In this document: in pieces, positions 7,057 to 14,677 of the stretch
Layout of the letters: each line of letters starts with the position of its first letter
Numbering within the stretch: the first letter of the stretch is position 1
NCBI GenBank assembly: GCA_023128035.1
Contig: JAGMES010000108.1
Coordinates: 1-14,677 of the forward strand
Direction of reading: 5' to 3'
DNA from: Halanaerobiales bacterium
GTDB taxonomy: Bacteria > Bacillota_F > Halanaerobiia > DY22613
Length of the DNA: 14,677 bases
The notes under the pieces: model-generated
Database searches by the model: none
Told to the model about the DNA's origin: nothing
What the model saw: only the letters and a program-made list of their open reading frames with translations
Position numbers and translations under genes: made by a program

Positions 7057-10000
7057 GTAAATATAAATGTTGTTGAAAAAAAAGAATATTACTCTCTTTC
7101 TTCTGCTCAAAAACGTCTTTTTGCACTAAATCAGCTTGAAGGTAATAATGTTTCCTATAATATGCCTAGTTTTATATACATAGTAGGAGAATATAGTCTA
7201 AAATTATGTGCAAACGTTTTCCTGAAACTAATTGAACGTCATGAGGTGTTAAGAAGCTCGTTTATCTTAATTGATGGAGAACCAGTTCAAAAAATTTATG
7301 ATGATGTAGATTTTGATATAAGATATGCTGAAATTAATGAGAATGAAATCGCAAAAAGTGTTGAAAAATTTATTGAACCATTTGAACTAAGCCAAGCTCC
7401 ATTATTGAGAGTAGAACTTTTGAAGATAAAAGATAGATCAAAACATTTGTTGATGATTGATATGCACCACATAATCTCTGATGGGTTTTCAATGGAGATA
7501 GTAATAGAAGATTTTATTCAATTGCATGATGGCAATGACTTACCTAAATTAAAGATTCAATACAAAGATTTTTCAGAATGGCAAAATAATTTTTTACAGT
7601 CTGAAGAAATCAGAACACAAGAAAAGTTTTGGCTAGATATCTTTAGTGAAGATATTCCAGTACTTAATATACCAACAGATTATCCTCGTCCTGCAGATAT
7701 GGAGTTTGCTGGGATGGTAAGCAAGTTTAGGATCGAAAGAGAATTAGCCAGTCAATTAAAAGAGCTTGCAGCAGAGAGAGGAACAACACTATATATGATT
7801 TTATTGTCAGTATACAATATTTTATTGGCAAAATATGCTGGACAAGAAGATATAGTAATCGGCTCACCATTAGCTAATCGCTCACATCCTGATTTAGAGA
7901 AGATCATGGGAATGTTTGTGAATATGTTAGCGATGAGAAATTATCCTACGGATGATAAAACTTTTGCAGGATTTTTAGCAGAGGTCAAAGAGAATGCAGT
8001 ATTAGCTTATGAGAATCAGGATTATCAGTTTGAAATGTTAGTAGAAAAATTAGGTTTAGAAAGAGATTTAAGTCGCAATCCATTATTTGATACAGTGTTT
8101 GTATTACAAAATCTTAACTTTGCCGGAAAAACCATCGGAAATTTAAAATTCACAGCTTATCCATTTGAAAATAAAATCGCCAAATTTGATCTAACTTTAA
8201 ATGTAGTCGAAAATGATAATGGAATCGATTTTGATATTGAATATCGAACAAAATTATTTAAAGAAGATACCATCAAAAGATTGGCTGGTCATTATACTAA
8301 TATAATCAGAGAGGTAGTTAAAAATCCGGAGTTAAGTATTAAAGATATTGAAATAATATCAGAAGAAGAGAAAAAGCAGATTCTCGAAACCTTTAATGAT
8401 ACAGCTAAGGATATCCCAACTGATAAAACTATATCACAGTTGTTTGAAGAACAGGTTGAGAGAACCCCTGATAAGTTAGCTTTAGTATTTGAGAATGAAA
8501 AAATTACATATCAAATCTTAAATCAAAAATCTAATCAACTTGCGAGAGTGTTAAGTGAAAAAGGAGTATTAGTCGATCAGATTGTAGGCCTTATAGTTGA
8601 GCAGAACATAGAGATGTTTGTTGGAATTTTAGCAGTTTTAAAAGCTGGTGGAGCTTATTTACCAATTGATCCAGCGTATCCAGTCGAGAGAATAAGATAT
8701 ATGCTTGATGACAGTCAAACATGTTTATGTCTAACTTCTACTGAATCGCTTAACAAAATAGATTTTACGGGTGAAATTATAAATTTAGATAATGAAGAGT
8801 TATACAAAAATGATGGTTCAAATCTAGAGATGATCAATCAAACTAATAATCTAGCATATGTGATCTATACTTCTGGCTCAACTGGTAAGCCTAAAGGAGT
8901 ATTAATAGAACATCGCTCACTATTGAATTCAACATATTGGCATAATCGTTATTATCAAATTACCGAATCAGATCGAAGCACTAAATATGCAGGGTTCGGA
9001 TTTGATGCTTCGGTTTTGGAGATATTCCCTTACATCATTGCGGGTGTTACGATCTATATCATCAGTGAAGAGATGAGATTAGATATTGAAAAACTTAGCA
9101 ATTACTTTGAAGAAAATAAGATTACGATTAGTTTCTTACCTACACAGATTTGTGAACAATTTATGAGTTTAACAACATCTTCCTTGCGAAGATTGCTTAC
9201 AGGTGGAGATAAGTTAAAATTATATACCCAGAAAAATTATCAAATCTTTAATAATTATGGTCCAACAGAGAACACCGTAGCAACAACAGCTTGTGAGATT
9301 ACCGAAGATGATATTAATATTCCAATCGGTAAACCTATTTATAATACGCAAATTTATATTCTAGGAAAAAATAATCAACTACAACCGATTGGAATTCCAG
9401 GTGAGTTATGTATATCTGGTAAGAGTCTTGCTAGAGGATATTTAAACAGAGAAGAACTGACTAAAGAAAAATTTACGATTAATCCTATTACACAAGAACG
9501 AATGTACAGAACAGGTGACCTAGCAAGATGGCTTTCAGATGGAAGTATTGAATTTTTAGGTAGAATAGATCAACAAGTTAAGATTAGAGGAATAAGAATA
9601 GAACTTGGTGAGATTGAAAATCAAATATTGAGTCATGAAGCAGTTAAAGAAGTAGTGGTCGATAAATATGATGATAAGTATTTAGTAGCATATATTATTG
9701 GCGAAATATCAATATCTGAGCTAAAAGGTTATCTATCTAAAAAATTGCCTGACTATATGATTCCTCAATATTTTGTCACACTTGAAAACATACCATTAAC
9801 TAGAAATGGCAAGGTTGATCGTAAAGCCTTACCTCGACCTGAGATAAAAAGTAATGTTAATGAATATATTGCTCCTCGAAATGAAGCAGAAGAGAGCTTG
9901 TCTAGAATATGGTCAGAAGTCTTGGAAGTAGAGTATGTGGGAATAAATGATAACTTTTTTGCGCTAGGTGGCGATTCAATCTTAGCTATTCAAATAGTAG

Positions 10001-13000
10001 CTAGAGCCAGTCAAAGAGGATTTAACATTACGGTTAAAGATATTTTTAGATATAAAATGATTATGAATCTTTTGGAAAACGTAGATTATCGTAAAAAGAA
10101 ATTCACAATTTCTCAAGAAGATGTAGAAGGAGAAGTGTTACTGACACCTATTCAAAAGTGGTTCTTTGAGAAAAAATTTAGTCACCAAAACTTCTGGAAT
10201 CAATCGAACATATTCATTATAAATAAAGATGTGGATTTAGAATTGCTGGAAGAAGTGTTTAGAAAACTTATCAAAGTTCATGATGCTTTAAGGATGGGAT
10301 ATAAGTTCGAAGGAGATCAGATTATCCAGTTTAATCGTAGAAATGATGAAATTAATTTTGAATTAGACGTGATAGAGTTAGTAGATTATTCTTATGAAAT
10401 TCAAAGAGAGAAAATCAAACAGATCAGCGAAGAACTTCAGAATAATTTGGACTTAGAAACTAATTTATTAGTTAAAGCAGTTATTTTTGATCTTGGTAAT
10501 AATGGAAAAAGATTATTTATTCCTATCCATCACTTAGTAATTGATGGTGTATCCTGGAGAATAATTTTAGAAGATTTAGAAGAACTATATAATTCTAAGC
10601 TTCAGAAAGATCTTCCACTAAAAACAACTTCTTTTAAAGAGTGGAGTTATAAGTTAAATGAATACGTTAAAGAAGAAACTATCGACATAGAGTACTGGGA
10701 TAATATAGATATTTCAAAAGTTAAATCATTAGCTACTACAGAATTTGGGCATAATTTTTGGAAGGATTTCAAAAGAAAAGCCATTCAATTAGATGAAGTC
10801 CAAACTGAAAAACTCTTAACTAAGGTTAACTTTGCTTATAATACTGAGATTAATGATATTCTCTTGACCGCTTTAGCTAATTCATTAATGGAAGTGATGA
10901 AATCTGAAAATCTGTTATTGACTTTAGAAGGACATGGAAGAGAAGAAATATTTGAAAATGTAGATATCTCAAGAACAGTAGGCTGGTTTACTAGTGAATG
11001 CCCTGTTTATTTTGAAAGACAGGAGAATATTGAGAAATCAATCAAATATGTTAAAGAAAATCTTCGTAAGATACCGAAGATTAACTATGGAATCGCAAGA
11101 TATTTGCAGAATCAGTCAAAATTGCAACAATTGAATCCTGAGATTTCGTTTAATTACTTGGGGCAGTTTGATGGAATCATTGCAAAAAACGATAATAGCA
11201 TTCTTTCATACTGCAACGAGGAGATCGGAACAGGAATTCATTATGAAAATAGTCATGTTAACTTAATTGATGTCGTAGGATTGTGTATGAATGGCAGGTT
11301 GGAATTAAGAGTAGACTATAACTCTAAGTATATTGAGGATAACTTGATAGCAGAATTTCAGATGCTCTATAAAGAACAGTTACTCAATTTGATCGAACAT
11401 TGTGTCAATAAAACTGAGCCTACTGTAACCCCTTCTGATTTTGGAGTAGAGAATTTATTTGATCTTGAGGGATTTGAACTTTTAACGAAAAGGCATAGCA
11501 ATATTTTAAAGATTAATCCACTCACCCCAATGCAGGAAGGAATGTTGTTTCACAGTTTATCTAATGAAAAGGGAACTAATTATTGTGAACAAATTGGCTA
11601 TTTTATAGAGGGAGATATTGCTATAGAATTGTTTAAAAAGGCATGGTCAATAACCCTTAGTCGTCATGAAATATTTAGGACTGAGTTTGTTTGGAAAGAG
11701 TCTAAAAAACCAGTTCAAATAGTTTTGCAGGATAAAGATGTAGAGATACACGAGCATGATATATCAGATAAAGATAGTATTGAGCAGAATAAATATATTC
11801 AAGATTTCAAAGATAGAGATATGAGTGAAGGTTTAGATATTAATAGTGGAGTTTTAAATCGCATATCTTTAATAAAACTATCAGAGGAGAAATATTACGT
11901 TTGTTGGTCTTTCCACCATATCTTATTAGATGGTTGGAGCGTGCCAATAGTTAATCAATCTCTTTTAGAAATATATTCTATTTTAAAGAAAGATACCAAT
12001 TTGCCACCTAAGCCAGCAGTGGATTTTAGCGATTATTTAGAATGGTTTAATAAGCATGATCGGAAAAAAAGTCTTACATTTTGGAAAAGTTATTTGCATG
12101 ATTTTATAGAACCGACACTTCTACCAGTTACTAGAAATTTTAGCGAAACAGAGATTATATCAGAAGCAGAAACATTGCAAATGGAATTTGATCAGGAAAG
12201 AACTGCGAAGATCAATCAGTTCTGCCAGAAAAATAATATAACCATGAATGTCCTGATTCAAACTGCTTGGGGAATTTTACTTCAGAGATATAACAATACA
12301 CAAGAAAGCTGCTTTGGAATGACAGTCTCTGGCAGACCTGGAGAGATAGCTGGAGTTGAAAAGATAGTCGGATTGTTTATCAATACACTTCCAGTAGTAA
12401 CTAGGAACAAGGAAGATTATACAGTCAAAGAAATGTTAGCTGATATAAATCGTGAACTTGTGGAGATTAGAGAACAAAGATATATTTCATTAGCAGAAAT
12501 ACAAAAACTAAGTAATATAGATAATGCTTATCCGTTATTTAATACACTTTTTCTATTTGAAAATTATCCTTTCAGTGAGCTGGAACTAAAAGATATTGGT
12601 TTCAAAATCTCTTTTGATTTTACTTATTCATTATCTAACTATGATCTAGCAGTTGTAGTGTGGAGTAATCAAACAACTATAGTGAAATTGACATATAACA
12701 CACAATTATTTAGTTCTAATGAAATAAATCTTATCTCTCAGCACTTGAATAATTTAATCGCACAATTGGTTCAGAATTCTGAATTACTTCTTTCAGAAAT
12801 TGAGATGATTGGAGAAGATGAGAAACAGGAGTTGTTAGTTGCCTTTAACGATACAAAAATAAACTATCCGCAAGAAAAGACAATTCAGCAATTATTTGAA
12901 GAACAAGTAGAAAGAACACCGGAGAATATAGCGGTTATAGGTGAAGATGAAAAATATACCTATCGCCAAATAAATGCAAAGGCAAATTATCTGGCAAGTA

Positions 13001-14677
13001 TTTTGAGAGATAAAGGTGTTAGTCAGTCACCGGTAGGAATTTTGGTTGAGCGCTCAGCCCAGATGGTGATTGGGATATTGGGTGTTTTAAAGGCAGGAGG
13101 TGTTTATCTGCCAATTGACTTAGAATATCCAGATGAACGAATTAAGTACATGCTTGATGATTCAGGAACAAAGATTCTTTTAACCCAATCTAAATTACAA
13201 AAAGCCAATAGTTTAGAGATTGAACGATTGTATCTTGATAATCTTCAATATACTGAAAATTGTCCTAATACTCATCAAGTTAATAGTCATAGGGATCTTG
13301 CTTATATTATCTATACTTCAGGTTCTACTGGAAAACCTAAGGGGGTAGCGGTTGAACACCAATCATTAGTTAATTATCTAAGTTGGTTTATTAGTCAGGC
13401 TAAAATAAGGGCAGAAGATTCTTCAATTATGCTCTCATCTTATGCTTTTGATTTAGGCTATACGGTATTTTGGTCAACTTTAGTAAGCGGAGCTAGTCTA
13501 CATATCGTTTCAGATAATCTATACAAAGATGGTAATTTGTTGATTGATTATCTGGCTAAAAACTTGATTACTCTAATCAAGCTAACACCAACTATGTTTA
13601 ATATGTTGATCAATAGTCCTAAATTTATAGATAGTTCAAGTTTGAGTGCTCTCAGAATGATTGTTTTGGGTGGGGAGAAAATTAGAGTAAATGATTTGGA
13701 AGTATATCTTAAAAAATATCCAAAAATAGTATTTATGAATCATTATGGGCCAACGGAAACTACAATTGGTTGTTTGAGTAAAATGATTGATCAGAAAAGT
13801 TTTTCGACTTTTGCTAAGAGGCCGACAATCGGTAGGCCGAACAGTAATATGCAGGCATATATTTTAAATCAAAATAATCAGCTGCAACCAGTAGGGGTTA
13901 TTGGAGAATTATGCATTTCTGGTGATGGATTGGCTAGAGGATATATTAATAATCAGTTACTAACTGAGGAACGTTTTATCGAGAACCCATTTATTGATAA
14001 TCCTTATGGGATTATCTTGGGAGAAAGATTGTATAAGACAGGTGACCTTGCCAGATTTCTAGTAGACGGTTCTGTAGAGTTTGTCGGGAGAATAGACCAT
14101 CAGATTAAGATAAGAGGATTTAGAGTTGAAGTTGGAGAGATAAGAAAGCATTTATTGAGTTATTCGTCTGTTAAAGATGCAGTGATTATTGATAATGAAG
14201 ATGCAGATGGTAATATCTATCTTACAGCTTATATTGTTGCAGATGAAGAAGTGACTGTTTTGATGATGAAAAACTTTTTGGGAAGAGAATTGCCTGAATA
14301 TATGATTCCAGCTTATTTTGTTCAATTAGAAGCTCTGCCGATGACCGCAAATGGTAAACTAGATCGGGGTAGATTACCTTCGCCACTTGAAAATATTAAT
14401 TTAGAATCAAAATATGTGGCACCGACAAACCAGATTGAAGAGAAAATCGCTAATATTTGGTCAGATTTATTGAGAATAGAGCAGATTGGAATTCATGATA
14501 ACTTCTTTGAACTTGGAGGACATTCTATAAGAGTGATACAGTTTGCCTCCAGGTTGTATAGAGATATGGATATAGAGATGTCTTTATTAGCGATTTTTAA
14601 AATGCCGACGATTAAAGAAATTGCTGATCATATTAAAGATATAGAACAGAGTAGTTATATATCTATTGAAAAGACGG
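3952..14677 (+). CDS. Multimodular NRPS, 3'-partial: C-A-PCP-C-A-PCP-E-C-A-PCP-...
   Basis: One uninterrupted frame runs from the ATG at 3952 to the window edge, 3575 codons with no stop. I translated it throughout and found no frameshift. Domains by residue: C1 1-430, A1 451-945, PCP1 955-1035, C2 1044-1470, A2 1490-1965, PCP2 1970-2045, E 2055-2500, C3 2518-2945, A3 2975-3480, PCP3 3488-3560. A short linker then leads off the end. Every A domain has the ATP-binding loop (YTSGTTG or YTSGSTG), YG(P/I)TE and the NGK lysine. All three PCPs carry LGG(H/D)S. The predicted chain is Thr, D-Leu-like, Asp, then more residues. The enzyme is cytoplasmic and needs phosphopantetheinylation. No loading A-PCP or fatty-acyl ligase precedes C1, so the first donor comes from another protein or is an acyl group. 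It has its own promoter and ribosome binding site. At least one further module or release domain must follow downstream. Confidence 0.98.
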   Translation, partial: MKYESFECSSAQKRLYMLREFSGDSTFYNLPHGMIIEGDLDQNKFLEAFNSLIERHEVLRTAFEFKNGKILQCVYQHVDFSIDYSKADEFELYELINSFIKPFDLSKAPLMRAELVKLAKDRYLFMFDIDHIITDGFSNGIIVNELIQLYLGRELAELEVQYVDFAIWQNDLLNSEMIKEQENYWSNVFSGQLPVLNLPLDENRPEKMSYEGRNLHFELDEDLTHEIKELSRGRDVTVFMFLFAVYNTLLAKYSGQEDIIVGTPVAGRQHAELRNTVGFFVNTVAMRNYPTFDKPFLLLLEEVKENALNGYKNQDYQFEMLIDRLNLERDLSRNPLFDTMFVFQNINNFELEIEGLKFSPYEFPAKTAQFDINLECREMDNRLEFKFQYATRIFRKLTIERFAEHFCNIIKEVINNPEIRIGDIEVLSEKEMQQIIYDFNDTKTDFPKHVTIHQLFEEQVSKSPEKIALKFEEKEMTYIELNEKANQLARFLRNKGVKPNTIVGICVERSFEMIIGLLGILKAGGAYLPIDPDYPMDRINFTLEDSGTNILLTTTNLVNGIKFDKKIISLDDKSLYHGDCSNFENINNPADLAYIIYTSGTTGRPKGVMIEHRNVVRLLFNDKCLFDFDSQDIWTMFHSYCFDFSVWEMYGALLYGGKLVVIPKMIARNPSQYLELLKEKSVTILNQTPSAFYNLINEELQHQDSKLGLRYVIFGGEALNPLKLKDWKAKYPSTKLINMYGITETTVHATYKEISDYEIEMNISNIGKPIPTLTSYVMDKNMNLLPIGVPGELCVGGAGVARGYLNRPELTEQKFVLNPHVLGERIYRSGDLVKLLANGDMEYLGRIDHQVKIRGFRIELGEIESHLLIHERIKNAVVTALTDQNNVKYICAYIVEVREVSIVELRSHLATILPDYMIPQYFIKLDQIPLTSNGKIDLKALPEPTDKIVTGIEYVAPTNEIEVKLADFWSEILAVEKIGVNDDFFALGGHSLKAMQLSRKVSKEFNKELPLRIIFRLPTIRDLAKYILGEKEARYVNINVVEKKEYYSLSSAQKRLFALNQLEGNNVSYNMPSFIYIVGEYSLKLCANVFLKLIERHEVLRSSFILIDGEPVQKIYDDVDFDIRYAEINENEIAKSVEKFIEPFELSQAPLLRVELLKIKDRSKHLLMIDMHHIISDGFSMEIVIEDFIQLHDGNDLPKLKIQYKDFSEWQNNFLQSEEIRTQEKFWLDIFSEDIPVLNIPTDYPRPADMEFAGMVSKFRIERELASQLKELAAERGTTLYMILLSVYNILLAKYAGQEDIVIGSPLANRSHPDLEKIMGMFVNMLAMRNYPTDDKTFAGFLAEVKENAVLAYENQDYQFEMLVEKLGLERDLSRNPLFDTVFVLQNLNFAGKTIGNLKFTAYPFENKIAKFDLTLNVVENDNGIDFDIEYRTKLFKEDTIKRLAGHYTNIIREVVKNPELSIKDIEIISEEEKKQILETFNDTAKDIPTDKTISQLFEEQVERTPDKLALVFENEKITYQILNQKSNQLARVLSEKGVLVDQIVGLIVEQNIEMFVGILAVLKAGGAYLPIDPAYPVERIRYMLDDSQTCLCLTSTESLNKIDFTGEIINLDNEELYKNDGSNLEMINQTNNLAYVIYTSGSTGKPKGVLIEHRSLLNSTYWHNRYYQITESDRSTKYAGFGFDASVLEIFPYIIAGVTIYIISEEMRLDIEKLSNYFEENKITISFLPTQICEQFMSLTTSSLRRLLTGGDKLKLYTQKNYQIFNNYGPTENTVATTACEITEDDINIPIGKPIYNTQIYILGKNNQLQPIGIPGELCISGKSLARGYLNREELTKEKFTINPITQERMYRTGDLARWLSDGSIEFLGRIDQQVKIRGIRIELGEIENQILSHEAVKEVVVDKYDDKYLVAYIIGEISISELKGYLSKKLPDYMIPQYFVTLENIPLTRNGKVDRKALPRPEIKSNVNEYIAPRNEAEESLSRIWSEVLEVEYVGINDNFFALGGDSILAIQIVARASQRGFNITVKDIFRYKMIMNLLENVDYRKKKFTISQEDVEGEVLLTPIQKWFFEKKFSHQNFWNQSNIFIINKDVDLELLEEVFRKLIKVHDALRMGYKFEGDQIIQFNRRNDEINFELDVIELVDYSYEIQREKIKQISEELQNNLDLETNLLVKAVIFDLGNNGKRLFIPIHHLVIDGVSWRIILEDLEELYNSKLQKDLPLKTTSFKEWSYKLNEYVKEETIDIEYWDNIDISKVKSLATTEFGHNFWKDFKRKAIQLDEVQTEKLLTKVNFAYNTEINDILLTALANSLMEVMKSENLLLTLEGHGREEIFENVDISRTVGWFTSECPVYFERQENIEKSIKYVKENLRKIPKINYGIARYLQNQSKLQQLNPEISFNYLGQFDGIIAKNDNSILSYCNEEIGTGIHYENSHVNLIDVVGLCMNGRLELRVDYNSKYIEDNLIAEFQMLYKEQLLNLIEHCVNKTEPTVTPSDFGVENLFDLEGFELLTKRHSNILKINPLTPMQEGMLFHSLSNEKGTNYCEQIGYFIEGDIAIELFKKAWSITLSRHEIFRTEFVWKESKKPVQIVLQDKDVEIHEHDISDKDSIEQNKYIQDFKDRDMSEGLDINSGVLNRISLIKLSEEKYYVCWSFHHILLDGWSVPIVNQSLLEIYSILKKDTNLPPKPAVDFSDYLEWFNKHDRKKSLTFWKSYLHDFIEPTLLPVTRNFSETEIISEAETLQMEFDQERTAKINQFCQKNNITMNVLIQTAWGILLQRYNNTQESCFGMTVSGRPGEIAGVEKIVGLFINTLPVVTRNKEDYTVKEMLADINRELVEIREQRYISLAEIQKLSNIDNAYPLFNTLFLFENYPFSELELKDIGFKISFDFTYSLSNYDLAVVVWSNQTTIVKLTYNTQLFSSNEINLISQHLNNLIAQLVQNSELLLSEIEMIGEDEKQELLVAFNDTKINYPQEKTIQQLFEEQVERTPENIAVIGEDEKYTYRQINAKANYLASILRDKGVSQSPVGILVERSAQMVIGILGVLKAGGVYLPIDLEYPDERIKYMLDDSGTKILLTQSKLQKANSLEIERLYLDNLQYTENCPNTHQVNSHRDLAYIIYTSGSTGKPKGVAVEHQSLVNYLSWFISQAKIRAEDSSIMLSSYAFDLGYTVFWSTLVSGASLHIVSDNLYKDGNLLIDYLAKNLITLIKLTPTMFNMLINSPKFIDSSSLSALRMIVLGGEKIRVNDLEVYLKKYPKIVFMNHYGPTETTIGCLSKMIDQKSFSTFAKRPTIGRPNSNMQAYILNQNNQLQPVGVIGELCISGDGLARGYINNQLLTEERFIENPFIDNPYGIILGERLYKTGDLARFLVDGSVEFVGRIDHQIKIRGFRVEVGEIRKHLLSYSSVKDAVIIDNEDADGNIYLTAYIVADEEVTVLMMKNFLGRELPEYMIPAYFVQLEALPMTANGKLDRGRLPSPLENINLESKYVAPTNQIEEKIANIWSDLLRIEQIGIHDNFFELGGHSIRVIQFASRLYRDMDIEMSLLAIFKMPTIKEIADHIKDIEQSSYISIEKT
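7081..11452 (+). other. Module 2 of the second NRPS: C-A-PCP-E, predicted D-Leu-like
   Basis: C2 opens with SSAQKRLFAL and has an intact HHIISDG (1172-1178). A2 pocket residues are Asp1685, Ala1686 and Leu1689 (FDASVLE), Phe1728 (ISFLPTQ), Leu1749 and Gly1751 (LLTGGD), Asn1768 (NNYGPTE), Val1776, Ala1777 and Lys1954. DALFLGNVA matches the bacitracin-type Leu code DAWFLGNVV at seven of nine positions, so Leu or a close aliphatic residue is likely. The carrier motif is LGGDS (Ser2009), with the Asp typical of carriers that feed an epimerase. The E domain (about 2055-2500) has LTPIQKWFFE, HHLVIDGVSWR (His2193-His2194, Asp2198), EINDILLTAL, LEGHGRE, TVGWFTS, NYGIARYL and FNYLGQFD. All standard epimerase motifs are present, so the residue should be converted to the D form before transfer. 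Confidence 0.9.
11503..14640 (+). other. Module 3 of the second NRPS: C (D-donor type)-A-PCP, predicted Asp
   Basis: C3 follows the epimerase and begins LTPMQEGMLFHSL. Its active site is HHILLDGWS (2655-2663). Both are typical of condensation domains that accept a D-configured donor, consistent with the preceding E domain. A3 pocket residues are Asp3167, Leu3168 and Thr3171 (YAFDLGYTVFW), Lys3210 (LIKLTPT), Val3238 and Gly3240 (IVLGGE), His3264 (NHYGPTE), Ile3272, Gly3273 and Lys3469 (NGKLDRGRLP). DLTKVGHIG-K is an exact match to the classic Asp code. The carrier Ser is Ser3525 in LGGHS. No epimerase begins before the edge. The linker after PCP3 (DIEQSSYISIEKT) resembles the inter-module linker before C2, so another C domain probably follows. 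Confidence 0.92.

Overview
The window lies inside a large non-ribosomal peptide synthetase (NRPS) locus. The DNA is AT-rich (about one third G+C by eye), favours AGA and ATA codons, and has Shine-Dalgarno-type translation signals and an intrinsic terminator. This fits a low-G+C Bacillota, plausibly a clostridial or other anaerobic lineage, but the sequence alone does not fix the genus. No tRNA, rRNA, CRISPR array, insertion sequence, MbtH-like gene, transporter or tailoring enzyme gene is visible.

Layout. (1) Bases 1-3684, + strand: the 3' part of an NRPS gene whose 5' end lies outside the window. It encodes the C-terminal half of a condensation (C) domain, an adenylation (A) domain and a peptidyl carrier (PCP) domain. 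Where a thioesterase would normally sit, it has a domain resembling BtrH, the C39-peptidase-like acyltransferase of butirosin biosynthesis, followed by a helical tail. (2) Bases 3683-3951: a strong intrinsic terminator, a sigma-A-type promoter with two small tandem dyads between its -35 and -10 boxes, an AT-rich leader and a ribosome binding site. (3) Bases 3952 to the window end, + strand: a second giant NRPS gene, open for 3575 codons and unfinished. Its domain order is C-A-PCP / C-A-PCP-E / C-A-PCP, and it runs on past the edge.

Function. Manual alignment of the A domains to the GrsA phenylalanine-activating domain gives these nine-residue specificity codes. Gene 1: DGTIAGEVT, partly Tyr-like. 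Gene 2 module 1: DFWNIGMVH, an exact match to the classic Thr code. Module 2: DALFLGNVA, Leu-like and followed by an epimerase, so D-Leu-like. Module 3: DLTKVGHIG, an exact match to the classic Asp code. Gene 2 is therefore predicted to build ...-Thr-D-Leu-Asp-..., and gene 1 to add a final, possibly aromatic, residue and release the chain through the BtrH-like domain.

The most interesting point is the release domain. BtrH-type proteins move an acyl group from a carrier protein to an amine, so this assembly line may end by amide transfer to a separate amine acceptor rather than by hydrolysis or thioesterase cyclisation. The gene order is also notable. A terminal module is followed by a terminator, a new promoter and a protein that begins with a C domain. 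Either the line is not colinear with gene order or two assembly lines stand side by side.
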